A stretch of 64,000 nt of DNA. It comes from Rapidithrix thailandica (GTDB lineage Bacteria; Bacteroidota; Bacteroidia; Cytophagales; Flammeovirgaceae). Under the pieces are notes generated by a model. The model was not told the DNA's origin and searched no databases. It was given only the letters and a program-made list of their open reading frames with translations. The stretch is from the NCBI RefSeq assembly GCF_039710355.1, contig NZ_JBDKWZ010000003.1, forward strand, positions 186,001-250,000, written 5' to 3'. Below are positions 24,957-33,590 of the stretch, in pieces (within the stretch, counting starts at the first letter, position 1; each line of letters opens with the position of its first letter). Both the position numbers and the translations under genes were made by a program.

Positions 24957-26085
24957 TTTTTTTGATATGTTCTTTTACAAACTCCTTTCCTAATTCAAAA
25001 CTCGATTTCTTTCCATGCTTGCTAGATTTAGCATTAGGAGTTACTTTATATTCTGAATATCCAATAGATAAATAAAACTTGCCTTCTACTTCTTTCAATT
25101 TCGCTTTTATTATATCTCCCTTTAATTCATCTAACACACCTCTAAAAAACTCCTTTGGGTACTTGCGGGGGTCAATAACTTCGTTAGTATGATCAATTAT
25201 TCCCTCTTCTCTCAATACTCCGTAAATATCCACTGTTCCAAATTCCGGGGTCAAATAATCATTAATAGTAAAGTTAGTAATCAATCCGTTAGTTGTGGTT
25301 TCCTCTAACTCTTTTTCTATTAGTTCTGTTTTCACTTTTGCCAACTTCAGATAATCAGTCTCTTCCATTCTTTTGTATGTGGGTATTCCTTCTTCTACCC
25401 TTTTAAGCCCTTTTTTTTCTAAGATCCAATGATTAATAATATCCTTCTCATTAGGCGGAATAAAGTTTTTTTTATTTAGGAAGTCATTTAACCTTATTGA
25501 ATGCTCAGAACAGGCTATTTTTGTTTTGACAATTTGATAGTTGAAGTGTAAAGCAAATCTCTCAATACTCCCTATAATTTCCTCACCCATAAACACCTCA
25601 AAAAACATACAGTATTGATATTTATAAAAAGTGTTCTGCATTTCTTTTATCCGCTTTTTCACTTCTTCAGATTCCCAATTTTTTATATACCTTGCTTGAT
25701 ACATTTGGTTTATCATTTCAGACTCTAAAGCCAGTAACTTATTTGCGGTTTCGTCCTCTACTTCTGCAATGGCTTCCGGTTTGTTTTTTATCCCGGATAT
25801 ATAATAAGTAACCTTTTTACTTTCAGACAAAAAAGGCATAAAAAACACCCGTTTTACCTTTTGTTCTCCATCCAATATCAATACATCAGAGCATAATCTA
25901 TTGTTTATTACAGTATATATATAAGCCTCTTTATCCTCTTCTAAGATTGCATGTATAATTTTCCTATACAATGTACCATCTTGTAAATAAAGCCTTTTAA
26001 GGTCTTTTATACTTATCCTTCCTTTATCCTCTAAAACTTCCTCTATGGCCTTCCAGTAGTGGTAATGAATTTCAATATTTTGCAT
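24949..26085 (-). CDS. Hypothetical protein beside the integrase (378 aa)
   Basis: I start this gene at the ATG at 26085 (MQNIEIHYHYWKAIEEVL). An earlier in-frame TTG at 26115 would overlap the integrase. With the ATG start it lies 7 bp after the integrase stop and is probably co-transcribed. It is rich in charged helices, with no signal peptide or membrane span. The C-terminus is basic (KSSKHGKKSSFELGKEF). No family is recognised. Its placement suggests a role in mobility or in element maintenance. Confidence 0.65.
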   Translation of the reverse strand: MQNIEIHYHYWKAIEEVLEDKGRISIKDLKRLYLQDGTLYRKIIHAILEEDKEAYIYTVINNRLCSDVLILDGEQKVKRVFFMPFLSESKKVTYYISGIKNKPEAIAEVEDETANKLLALESEMINQMYQARYIKNWESEEVKKRIKEMQNTFYKYQYCMFFEVFMGEEIIGSIERFALHFNYQIVKTKIACSEHSIRLNDFLNKKNFIPPNEKDIINHWILEKKGLKRVEEGIPTYKRMEETDYLKLAKVKTELIEKELEETTTNGLITNFTINDYLTPEFGTVDIYGVLREEGIIDHTNEVIDPRKYPKEFFRGVLDELKGDIIKAKLKEVEGKFYLSIGYSEYKVTPNAKSSKHGKKSSFELGKEFVKEHIKKIT

Positions 26086-26092
26086 TACAAAT

Positions 26093-27340
26093 TTACGCTT
26101 CTTTTTTATGTCCAACCTTTAAACCTGTATTACCAAAATCAATCGCCTGGTAATATTTCTTAATATCCTCTTTGGGAATGTCTATATAGTCCATAAGTTG
26201 AGGAATAGAGGAATGTTTAGTTATTTCTTGTACTACTGGCAGGGGAACCCCTTTGATGACCAACAAGGTTGCACATGTACGCCTTCCGGTATGCGTGCCT
26301 ATAAACTCATATTTCGGCCCTTCAATCACCACCTCATTACTTCCGGACATCTTTACTTGTTTTATATATTGGTCTACCTCAGCAGCTTTGCACACCTCTT
26401 TAGCATAATCTACCAGCTTTTGTGAACTGATAATAGGCAGTTTGTAATCATACTTTTGCAAAATTCTTAAGGCATGTTCCGCAAACTCACCTATTAATGG
26501 TACTTCTGTTTCCTTCTTGGTTTTTTGCGCTTGGAATGCCCATATATACCCACCATCTTGCATTATCCGCAATTGCTTCTTATCAAACTTCTTAATGTCC
26601 GAATATCTTTGCCCGGTGAAACAAGCAAAACAAAACAAGTCCCTTGCCTTATCAAGCCTACCACCTTTTTCAAATGGATAATTGTAGATGTTCAATAACT
26701 CTACTTCTGTAAGGGCTATGGGTTTGTTTTTGGGTGCAGGTAGGGTTTTGATTAACTTAAACTTTTCGTTTTTGTGGTAGTCCCGATCATAAGCATACAA
26801 AAGAAACGTTTTTAGAAATTTTATTTCTTTAGTGATAGAAGAATTAAGATAACCCTTTTCAATCATATAGGATTTAAACTTATCCCCAAACTCCAAACCC
26901 ATTGTCTTAAACTCTATCTTAAAACCTGTTTCTTGTTGAAATTTTTTTAGTTTGTTTCTAAGTGCTTCAAATTTTTTTACTTGTGCTCTACTTGCTGTTT
27001 TCCCTTGATCATCAATAAAACTTTCTAGTACCTCAAAAAAGCCCTTTTTCTTTACAGGTTGGAATAACCCTCTTACTTCTTCCTCAAATGTGTCTATATC
27101 ATAAAAAACACCTATTTTGTAATGCTTATAATACACATCTAAAACTTTCTTTTCTAAGTCAGTCAGAATTTTATTTAAGGGAATATTGCCCCTTTCCCTT
27201 TGTTTCTTTTTGTCCCATGCTTTGATATTAGCATCTAACTTTGTGGACATTCTTAAACGTTGGCCTTCTAAGGTAATTACTAGAGCTATTTTGGCCTGAT
27301 CCTTTTTATTAGGAGTGTTCAGGTAATAATTAATTTTCAT
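26093..27340 (-). CDS. Tyrosine recombinase (integrase)
   Basis: This 415-residue integrase of the Bacteroidota type has an arm-binding domain (about 1-90), a SAM-like core-binding domain (about 105-205) and a catalytic domain (about 215-400). Catalytic features are the first Arg in FTGQRYSDI (about 243), HTGRR (about 346), KHSSI and the nucleophilic Tyr in MDYIDI (about 381). It lies at the element's right end, about 180 bp from the attachment repeat, and is expected to act on the ssrA site. The ATG at 27340 is followed by MKINYYLNTPNKKDQ, typical of the arm domain. Confidence 0.95.
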   Translation of the reverse strand: MKINYYLNTPNKKDQAKIALVITLEGQRLRMSTKLDANIKAWDKKKQRERGNIPLNKILTDLEKKVLDVYYKHYKIGVFYDIDTFEEEVRGLFQPVKKKGFFEVLESFIDDQGKTASRAQVKKFEALRNKLKKFQQETGFKIEFKTMGLEFGDKFKSYMIEKGYLNSSITKEIKFLKTFLLYAYDRDYHKNEKFKLIKTLPAPKNKPIALTEVELLNIYNYPFEKGGRLDKARDLFCFACFTGQRYSDIKKFDKKQLRIMQDGGYIWAFQAQKTKKETEVPLIGEFAEHALRILQKYDYKLPIISSQKLVDYAKEVCKAAEVDQYIKQVKMSGSNEVVIEGPKYEFIGTHTGRRTCATLLVIKGVPLPVVQEITKHSSIPQLMDYIDIPKEDIKKYYQAIDFGNTGLKVGHKKEA

Positions 27341-27518
27341 GGTGGATGTATCATTATTAGAGGTAAATTAATTGCCTATATATAGGCATAATTAAGGGCA
27401 AGTTTATACACTTTTATAAAATTTAACAATACTTAAATACAACTTAAAACCCAAATATTTACCCTCTATGATACATTTAGCATTTATAAAGTACAATTAC
27501 AAATCAACAGTTACAATT

Positions 27519-27532
27519 CCTGCGACTCCACA
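27519..27532 (+). repeat. Right attachment site
   Basis: CCTGCGACTCCACA is identical to the ssrA 3' end (17446-17459). Flanking bases differ (TT before and T after here; CC before and A after at the left), which defines the 14-bp core. Confidence 0.85.
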
Positions 27533-27540
27533 TAATCGTT

Positions 27541-27580
27541 AAAAAAGCCCTTGAAATTCGAATTTCGAGGGCTTTTTTGT
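27541..27580 (+). terminator. Terminator beyond the element, probably the original ssrA terminator
   Basis: A long stem AAAAAAGCCCT…AGGGCTTTTTT (27541-27577) starts 8 bp after the right attachment repeat, the distance expected for the uninterrupted tmRNA gene. Confidence 0.85.
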
Positions 27581-27606
27581 TTGGTCAGGTCAGAAGTTTT
27601 CATATG

Positions 27607-28230
27607 TCAACCAAAGACTCCTCCCTTATGGGCTTTGGGATAATAGTTTTGTGCCGGTTCAGGTAACTCCTCTAAACATTCCTTTGAACAGACAATCGCC
27701 AATAACGGAAGTACATCGGTAGCAACCTTTACTGAAATCCAATACTGTTCAAAACTTACCTGATTTTCTGCTTTGCCACATACACTACACTTATTACCAG
27801 CATAATACTTTACAGGGTTCTTTTCTAAGTCGGGAAAAGGTTTTTTATTTTTAAAATTTCCAAAGAGTGCTCTTGTACTAACGGTGCTTTCTCTTAATTT
27901 TTCACAATACATCAATTCATATGGAAACCATCTTAATCCGTAAGAGGTGTAAGGGGTAAACTTTTCCAGAGATTCCATTTCGCCTATTTCCTGAGGAAGT
28001 CTAGTCAGGTTACTGCCATACAACATCAGGTGTTTGACTTTTTTTAGCCCGCTAATTTCCTTAGGCAACGTCCTGATATCCTTCCAATATTCAAGCCCAA
28101 GCGCTTTTGCCGGATGGAATTCTTCGCGACCATCGGCAATTGCTTCTTCAATTAAATGTAATAATTTGTTCCAAGCAAGGCTATCTCTGTCTTGTGTATC
28201 CTTGCGAACTTTTATTTCATTTATGGCCAT
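27607..28230 (-). CDS. Leucine-rich-repeat protein with a cysteine-rich tail
   Basis: This 207-residue protein contains two to three leucine-rich repeats (about 50-115: LPKEISGLKKVKHLMLYG, LPQEIGEMESL). A tail holds CSVC (about 148) and a later CSKEC, which could bind zinc. There is no signal peptide, so it is cytoplasmic. It lies 24 bp after the preceding gene on the same strand and is probably co-transcribed. The function is unknown. It flanks the island but lies outside the attachment repeat. Confidence 0.7.
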   Translation of the reverse strand: MAINEIKVRKDTQDRDSLAWNKLLHLIEEAIADGREEFHPAKALGLEYWKDIRTLPKEISGLKKVKHLMLYGSNLTRLPQEIGEMESLEKFTPYTSYGLRWFPYELMYCEKLRESTVSTRALFGNFKNKKPFPDLEKNPVKYYAGNKCSVCGKAENQVSFEQYWISVKVATDVLPLLAIVCSKECLEELPEPAQNYYPKAHKGGVFG

Positions 28231-28254
28231 ATCAACTTTCTTAATTCGACTGAT

Positions 28255-29079
28255 CTACACCAACTTCCTATTGAGCCTTTCTTCTGTATCGGATTTAAAC
28301 TTCGCTTTCCATTCTTCCAAGTGAAAACCATATCTCTCCTGAAAAGCAGAAGTCTCCCAATACATCATCGTAGCATAGTTTTGCTCCAGCAATAATGTGC
28401 TTCTAAAATCTTCCCTTTCACCTAACTCATCGATGATGTCTCTCAAAACCCGGTAATCATTGTTTTCCTTTTTGCCACCAAAACTAAATTCCAGTTTTTC
28501 CCGGTTTCTAATCAAAGGATGGTCATTTAACTCACTCACCGGTTTTAAACCCTTGAACAATCTAATGGCATTTTGAGAGGGGAACTCAATTGCCCAATTT
28601 GATAAAATAGCATTGAGAATACTCTGTTGGAAGTCTACCTCATTCCCTATTCGTTTTTGTTGGGTTGCCAGTTTGAACCAGTTTTCACTAATTTCTCCTA
28701 AGCTTTGTACACTTTTCTTATATTTTTCGATTGCCTGTTCAGGTTTATTTTGCTTGAGATAGTCATTTCCTTTATTGATGTAATGATACACAAAGTCCTG
28801 GTCTACAATTTCTTTTTCTCCCCAGTCAAAATCGTTTAATTCATACCACTCTAAAAACTTATCAAGACTGGAAAAACAAGGAACTATGCGTCCTTCATCG
28901 TGAATCATTTCACAGACAACAGGTTCTTGCATCTCTTTTCCAAACTCCCAATAGAGACCAAAATAATCCCCATTCCCCAGATTAGCCTCATCAAACTGCA
29001 AAAATCCACTGGGTGGATACACCCCGACTTCCAAGTCATAAGCCGGAGATATCTTATTAATTCTTGTCGGTAATTTCAT
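28255..29079 (-). CDS. Hypothetical protein with TPR-like segment
   Basis: This 274-residue cytoplasmic protein has an N-terminal part (about 1-85: YPPSGFLQFDEANLGNGDYF, FSSLDKFLEWYELND) recalling SMI1/KNR4-like (SUKH) folds. A tetratricopeptide-like pair of helices (YINKGNDYLKQNKPEQAIEKY) follows at about 105-150. SUKH proteins are often immunity proteins in polymorphic toxin systems, but no toxin is adjacent and the match is by eye. It is paired with the following LRR gene. Confidence 0.55.
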   Translation of the reverse strand: MKLPTRINKISPAYDLEVGVYPPSGFLQFDEANLGNGDYFGLYWEFGKEMQEPVVCEMIHDEGRIVPCFSSLDKFLEWYELNDFDWGEKEIVDQDFVYHYINKGNDYLKQNKPEQAIEKYKKSVQSLGEISENWFKLATQQKRIGNEVDFQQSILNAILSNWAIEFPSQNAIRLFKGLKPVSELNDHPLIRNREKLEFSFGGKKENNDYRVLRDIIDELGEREDFRSTLLLEQNYATMMYWETSAFQERYGFHLEEWKAKFKSDTEERLNRKLV

Positions 29080-29145
29080 TGTTAATGTTGTTTTCTTTCC
29101 TTCATGCTTTTACCAATGTTCAGTGCAAAATGGGCCAACTCTTTT

Positions 29146-30027
29146 TTAACATCCCACAGATACGTGTTTGGCGACACACTCCACTAAGTTCCCTTCCTTT
29201 GCCCCGGAGGATAAAAACAATGTAGGAACACTCATATTATAGTGCCGGGAAGTATCAATTATGAAATCCATTTGATTGTCTCCATCCAAATCTCCTGCCC
29301 ATAGCATCGTGATGATCGCATCCTCAAAATTCGCCTTGGCCACAATCGTTTGCTCGATTGTTTTTTCATTCACTTCAGAGGCTACTATCATTTTGTAATT
29401 TTCCACCTCATACCAGTCATCAGAGACTTTCTCCTTTGTTCCTGTTACATAAATATTCATCTGTTTGGAGCCAAATGTAAACGTAAGGGTATCGCCAGGA
29501 ACCGGAGACTTTTTGCTAAATTCCAATGATGGGACCTCACCTTTGCTTAGCTCTACCCCGGAAATTAATAAAATACAATCTTCTTCATTTTCCACAGAAA
29601 CATACCAGCCGGTTTTTTGGCCCTCTTCGTCTAAAATCGGATCGTTTTCCCTGGAAAGGTTGACCTGAACCCGTTTTAGATAAGTACTATCTCCTTTTTG
29701 AAAAAGACCCACCCATTCTTTTTGATCAGCATCGGGCTGTACTTCGTCTTCGTGAAATAGTCCGACAGGTAAAATATTCACTCCGGAACCTTCGTCAAGC
29801 CTTGGCAGATCCAACTCATCAGGGGTTACTGGTTGCCTATCAGCATCCTCCTCTTCCAATGCCTCAACTTGTTCGATAGGTTTCTCATCCACCTTCCCCT
29901 CCTGTTCCACTTCAGTTGACAATGCGGATATTTGTTCAGAGGGCTGTTCTGTGCCGGAAGACGTCTTTTGATCTGTACATGCAGAAACGAATAGAGAAAA
30001 TAGTAAAAGAAATAGCTGTACTTTCAT
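29146..30027 (-). CDS. Lipoprotein, unknown function (293 aa)
   Basis: The lipoprotein signal (FLLLFSLFVSAC) is followed by an acidic, low-complexity region (about 20-80, rich in Glu and Gln) and then a folded beta-rich domain. Near residue 245 the phrase WAGDLDGDNQMDFIIDTS resembles VCBS/FG-GAP-like calcium-binding turns. The reader should regard it as a surface or periplasmic lipoprotein. It is the second of two similarly organised lipoproteins in a row. Confidence 0.7.
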   Translation of the reverse strand: MKVQLFLLLFSLFVSACTDQKTSSGTEQPSEQISALSTEVEQEGKVDEKPIEQVEALEEEDADRQPVTPDELDLPRLDEGSGVNILPVGLFHEDEVQPDADQKEWVGLFQKGDSTYLKRVQVNLSRENDPILDEEGQKTGWYVSVENEEDCILLISGVELSKGEVPSLEFSKKSPVPGDTLTFTFGSKQMNIYVTGTKEKVSDDWYEVENYKMIVASEVNEKTIEQTIVAKANFEDAIITMLWAGDLDGDNQMDFIIDTSRHYNMSVPTLFLSSGAKEGNLVECVAKHVSVGC

Positions 30028-30121
30028 AGATAGTATGTATGGTTAAACGTATTTGTACTTATGATTAACTAACGGATTGGATACGATGAATATGTTATCC
30101 AGTTGAGTCCGGTTCTTCTTT

Positions 30122-30832
30122 TTAAAATCCCAAGCCTATTATTCTTTCTTTAAATCCCTTCTTTTGATCAAAAATCATAATGGCGATATAAGCACCTGCA
30201 CCGTCTCCATTCAACATCGTAACGATGATTTCATTTTTGTCTGTAAGGTAGCCATTGGTATAGCAAAACGTTCCGTCACCTGATGAATGGCAATCAATCG
30301 TGGGTTCGAATAAATCTCTATAATACTCTTTAGGGATTCCCTTCGACTCTCCCTCTATCGTCAACACCATTTTGGAAATTGCTTTTTCCGGTATGTTTCC
30401 ATCCGTTCCCCAAAAGCTTTTCCCATCAATTTTTTCCAAAAACCCACCTGTGGAGTAGGTTAATTCGTGGCTTGAGGAATCAAATGCCAAAACGTCCATC
30501 TTGAATTGAATTTTATTTTTTGAAAGAATCAATGTCTTTTCCTCCTCAATTCGGGAAGTCAATTTTGGATAATTAAACTTTGCAAAAGTATAAAGATGTT
30601 CCTCTAAATAACTCAAAGTAACTGTGGTGTCATAGATCTCCTCACTCACCGGATGGAATAACTCCACCTTATACAAGCCGGCAGTTCCGGAAACTTGCTC
30701 ATCGGGCAAGTTGGGTTGGGTTTCTTTCTTGGCTGTCACAAGTTCTTTTCTTTCTCCTTCAGACTTTTGTGAATCGGGTTGGCAGGAAATTAAGCTAATC
30801 AGAGAAATAATGACATAAATTATTTTTTTCAT
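30122..30832 (-). CDS. Lipoprotein, unknown function (236 aa)
   Basis: The lipoprotein signal (IIYVIISLISLISC) is followed by a charged linker (about 20-45) and a beta-rich domain with TNGYLTDKNEIIVTMLNGDG near the end. The DNA and protein organisation parallels the downstream 293-residue lipoprotein, and both C-terminal parts describe a quantity-reporting fold with Asp/Gly turns. No family is recognised. Confidence 0.7.
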   Translation of the reverse strand: MKKIIYVIISLISLISCQPDSQKSEGERKELVTAKKETQPNLPDEQVSGTAGLYKVELFHPVSEEIYDTTVTLSYLEEHLYTFAKFNYPKLTSRIEEEKTLILSKNKIQFKMDVLAFDSSSHELTYSTGGFLEKIDGKSFWGTDGNIPEKAISKMVLTIEGESKGIPKEYYRDLFEPTIDCHSSGDGTFCYTNGYLTDKNEIIVTMLNGDGAGAYIAIMIFDQKKGFKERIIGLGF

Positions 30833-30901
30833 TTTTCACCTATGTTTAAAAAACTTAATGGATTATTATAAACATAAAAAGCTAACTTCCGGTATTAAAA
30901 G

Positions 30902-31360
30902 TCAGGCTTTTGACTTGAAAAATTCGATTTCCTGATCAGTCAGCTTCTCCTTGTCCAGATATATATAAAACGGAGGATATTCGTTGGTTTTAAGCCAAAA
31001 ATGCTTGGCGTTTTCGCTGATTTTTTTGATCCAACTCCAATCTTTTTCCTCCTTTTCTTTTGAAGAATTTTGATGGTTCAAAATAATCGAAGTCTCTGTA
31101 AAGACAATCACCGCATCGAAATACATCTTTTTTGAAAAGATCTTACTGCTGATAACGATCAATAAGAACACCACAGAGAGCAATATGCTCAACAAACCCA
31201 TAAACGTTTGAACAAAGGAGCCAAAAGTTTCGGGGATCACATAAGCAATAATCATCACCGCAAGGATGTATCTCCACAAACTTCTTTGAAAAAAGTTATA
31301 AAGCTTGGCTCTTAATATGGATTTAAAATTTGCCGTAACGTACTTTGAAACCTCCATCAT
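30902..31360 (-). CDS. Small membrane protein, YcxB-like
   Basis: This 152-residue protein has two adjacent hydrophobic helices at about 30-75. A cytoplasmic domain (VIVFTETSIIL, DWSWIKKISEN, YPPFYIYLDKEKLTDQE) follows the plan of the YcxB-like C-terminal domain. The function of the family is unknown. It starts MMEVSK, and either Met is possible. Confidence 0.6.
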   Translation of the reverse strand: MMEVSKYVTANFKSILRAKLYNFFQRSLWRYILAVMIIAYVIPETFGSFVQTFMGLLSILLSVVFLLIVISSKIFSKKMYFDAVIVFTETSIILNHQNSSKEKEEKDWSWIKKISENAKHFWLKTNEYPPFYIYLDKEKLTDQEIEFFKSKA

Positions 31361-31508
31361 TATTTTTTTAAATCGAATTACTTATCAATAATATAACGTA
31401 TAAGCGCAAATGTAGCAACATCTTATTTGCATTCAAAAAACTGAACAAAGATTGACCAACAAGTACTGTTACGAAACAATTCTGTTCCCATTCCTCACAA
31501 AATAATAA

Positions 31509-31545
31509 AAAACGGCTTGAGTGAACACTCAAACCGTTTTCGGTT
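31509..31545. terminator. Bidirectional terminator
   Basis: The 15-bp arms (31509-31523 with 31526-31540, one mismatch) have a 2-nt loop and T/A runs at both sides, 34 bp after the stop of the propeller-decarboxylase gene. Confidence 0.85.
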
Positions 31546-31573
31546 TCGCTATTTACCCTTGATTTCAATATCC

Positions 31574-33157
31574 TTACTTCCCTTGTTCTACCCTTTCCAA
31601 AGCTTCACTTTCCAGCTCCTCAAATTTAAAATTTCGAAAGGGGGCATCAGTCGGTACTTCCAATTCAAAACTTTTCAAGCGGGCAATTTCAATTTTTAGA
31701 TTTTCACCGTTAAAGTCCAATACATGCCCTCCTTGCTTTTTATCTTTTGACAAGAAGTGGAAATGAAACCCCTTCATATTAATCCCATTCAAATACTCTG
31801 GCAAATGATAGCCCACCAAAGTTCCTTTAGTTTGAGAATATTCAAATATCTGTTGCCGGTCCATAATCGATGTCAAGGGAGGAAAGGGTTCTTTTTGAAA
31901 GGGAGGAAAGGCTCTTGTTTTCATAGACTGAAACGATCCGGAAATTTTAATAGCATACGGTTCATTTAGACTTGATAAATAGCTTCGAACCCTTTCCAAA
32001 GCCTTCTCTTTATTCACTTTTTCTTGAAGGTACAAAGTGGTATCGGCTTTGAAAAAAGTAACCGTAGCAAAAGATGTTTTATGCGCGTTATCCACTTCTA
32101 CGGTTTCCCCGGTGACTTTGGTCTGATAAAATTTCCCTCCCAACATGGTCAGTTCGCCATCCAGCATATCGGGAGCACCTATGCCAAAATCTCCTTTAAA
32201 CTTAACCTCACGGACCGGTAGCGTCCCTCTGTACAAACCGCTGATAAAAGCATCAATTACGCCATAGTTATATAGTTTATTGTACTTGTCATGGGGGGCT
32301 TTTTCCAGCTCCGCTCTATTGGTGATAATAACCTTGTTGTGAAACATCTGGGGCAAATAGATCTTCTGGCTCGAGCGGTCATAATATATATCGGCGACAC
32401 TTTCTCCGGTAAACAACGATTCGGTTTGATTGGATGCCAGATCGTATATCCACAATTTTCCAAAGTCTTTTACAGGAAAAGTGACCCAGTCAGAAATTAG
32501 CAAATGTTCATCATCCATCCATTCGACACCGTCAAAAAAACCGCTGCCAATATTAGGCAATTTGGAAAAGGTTCCTTTCCCGGACTGTAAGTATACCGAA
32601 CCTTCTCCAAAGGTTTTGCCATTCGAACAAGCTACTAATTGTCCGGTTTTTTCATTGAAAGAAATGCCATTGACAGTAGGAATGTTTCCAATGATATCAA
32701 AAGATTTATTCCGGATATCCACTTTATAGATATCACCGAATACGGTTTCGGTGACGGCAATATATCCCTTTTCCAAAAGGCATATATCATTCAAAACTTT
32801 TGTTTTCGGAATGCTTAACTCAAAAACGGTTTTTCTTGAATCAAGGTCATAGCCCAACACCCGATCCAAATCGGCCACATAGAGAATATTGTTGGTGATA
32901 GCCATTCCTTTGGGGGCATGCAATTTCCCTTTTAAAGGAAGAAACTTTCTTGTCAACAGTTTCCCTTCCACTGAAATTTCACTGATAAAACCATCACCAT
33001 CTTTGTTAAAAGGATCTTGTCCCTGATTGGAAACAAAAAAGCGCTTGCCATCCGAGATCACACTTTCCGGCATGGCAAATCCATGGGTAATTTGTTGTGC
33101 TAGCCCATCTATGTTTAACAGTGCTACACAACTTAATAATAGCAATTGAAACCGCAT
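31574..33157 (-). CDS. Exported beta-propeller fused to acetolactate decarboxylase
   Basis: This 527-residue protein is read from the ATG at 33157, which opens a signal peptide (MRFQLLLLSCVALLNIDGLA). Residues 22-285 form an SMP-30/NHL-like propeller (GFAMPESVISDGKRFFVSN). Residues 297-505 are an acetolactate decarboxylase domain (RGTLPVREVKFKGDFGIG, APDMLDGELTMLGGKFYQ). Its zinc ligands H465, H467 and H478 keep the 2 and 11 residue spacing of the Brevibacillus enzyme. That enzyme converts 2-acetolactate to acetoin. Decarboxylases of this family are normally 230-260 residues and cytoplasmic or singly secreted, so the fusion is unusual. No acetolactate synthase is nearby. Confidence 0.85.
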   Translation of the reverse strand: MRFQLLLLSCVALLNIDGLAQQITHGFAMPESVISDGKRFFVSNQGQDPFNKDGDGFISEISVEGKLLTRKFLPLKGKLHAPKGMAITNNILYVADLDRVLGYDLDSRKTVFELSIPKTKVLNDICLLEKGYIAVTETVFGDIYKVDIRNKSFDIIGNIPTVNGISFNEKTGQLVACSNGKTFGEGSVYLQSGKGTFSKLPNIGSGFFDGVEWMDDEHLLISDWVTFPVKDFGKLWIYDLASNQTESLFTGESVADIYYDRSSQKIYLPQMFHNKVIITNRAELEKAPHDKYNKLYNYGVIDAFISGLYRGTLPVREVKFKGDFGIGAPDMLDGELTMLGGKFYQTKVTGETVEVDNAHKTSFATVTFFKADTTLYLQEKVNKEKALERVRSYLSSLNEPYAIKISGSFQSMKTRAFPPFQKEPFPPLTSIMDRQQIFEYSQTKGTLVGYHLPEYLNGINMKGFHFHFLSKDKKQGGHVLDFNGENLKIEIARLKSFELEVPTDAPFRNFKFEELESEALERVEQGK

Positions 33158-33590
33158 TTTTGACACAATTTTTAAATGAGATAATGATTTTTCGGAATGT
33201 TTTTCCAAGGTGCATGTATTGAAAATCAACTGATACTTTAAGTGAGCAAAGCACCATCAGATTATAAGTAAGAAGTGGAAGTCCGCAGTCTATTTATTGC
33301 CATACCTCACTCATTATGAAGCCTCTGTATTACATTCAGTCGTTTAAGTTTGGCCAACTTCGATAAAAGCTAAATTAGCGCTTTCACCATTTCTACAGTT
33401 ATGCTATTCAAAGCGAATATTATGAAATAGAAAGAATCTGTTTTATAGCAATAAAAAAGACCTTCAAAGGGAGGTCCTCTTAAGGTCTTTTTCATATTCG
33501 AAAGCTTCGGCTTTCTTCCCGGATTGAAACAATTGAACGCTACATATTTCTTCTGATTCCCTCTTCCCTAATTTGTTTTTACTGCTTCCA
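33158..33590. other. Intergenic region with terminator
   Basis: No gene is seen. A hairpin (33454-33464 AAAAAGACCTT with 33482-33492 AAGGTCTTTTT) lies about 100 bp after the GNAT stop and probably terminates that transcript on the minus strand. The remainder is A/T-rich. Confidence 0.6.
33454..33492 (-). terminator. Terminator after the AAC(3)-I-like gene
   Basis: The 11-bp arms have A/T runs on both sides and an internal GGGAGGTCCTC dyad in the loop. It lies about 100 bp beyond the GNAT stop, nearest the minus-strand transcript. Confidence 0.75.

Larger units (their letters stand above)
17446..27532. mobile_element. Integrative element in ssrA, with type VI effector cargo (~10.1 kb)
   Basis: The element is bounded by 14-bp direct repeats. 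The integrase gene lies just inside the right end and reads leftward. The leftward module is HTH/excisionase-like, two small proteins, dUTPase, Rha, an 88-residue protein and a gpII-like replication protein. The rightward cargo is a TssD-metallopeptidase and two lipoproteins. There is no capsid, portal, relaxase or type IV secretion gene, so it is probably a mobilisable element or phage satellite rather than an autonomous phage. A/T content is visibly higher than in the flanking genes. Confidence 0.85.

Noticed and set aside
26086..26115. TTG start of the integrase-linked gene at 26115
   Set aside because: It overlaps the integrase end, while an ATG at 26085 is available with sensible spacing.
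17446..27532. CRISPR array or complete prophage in the island
   Set aside because: There are no regularly spaced repeats and no capsid, tail, portal or lysis genes.
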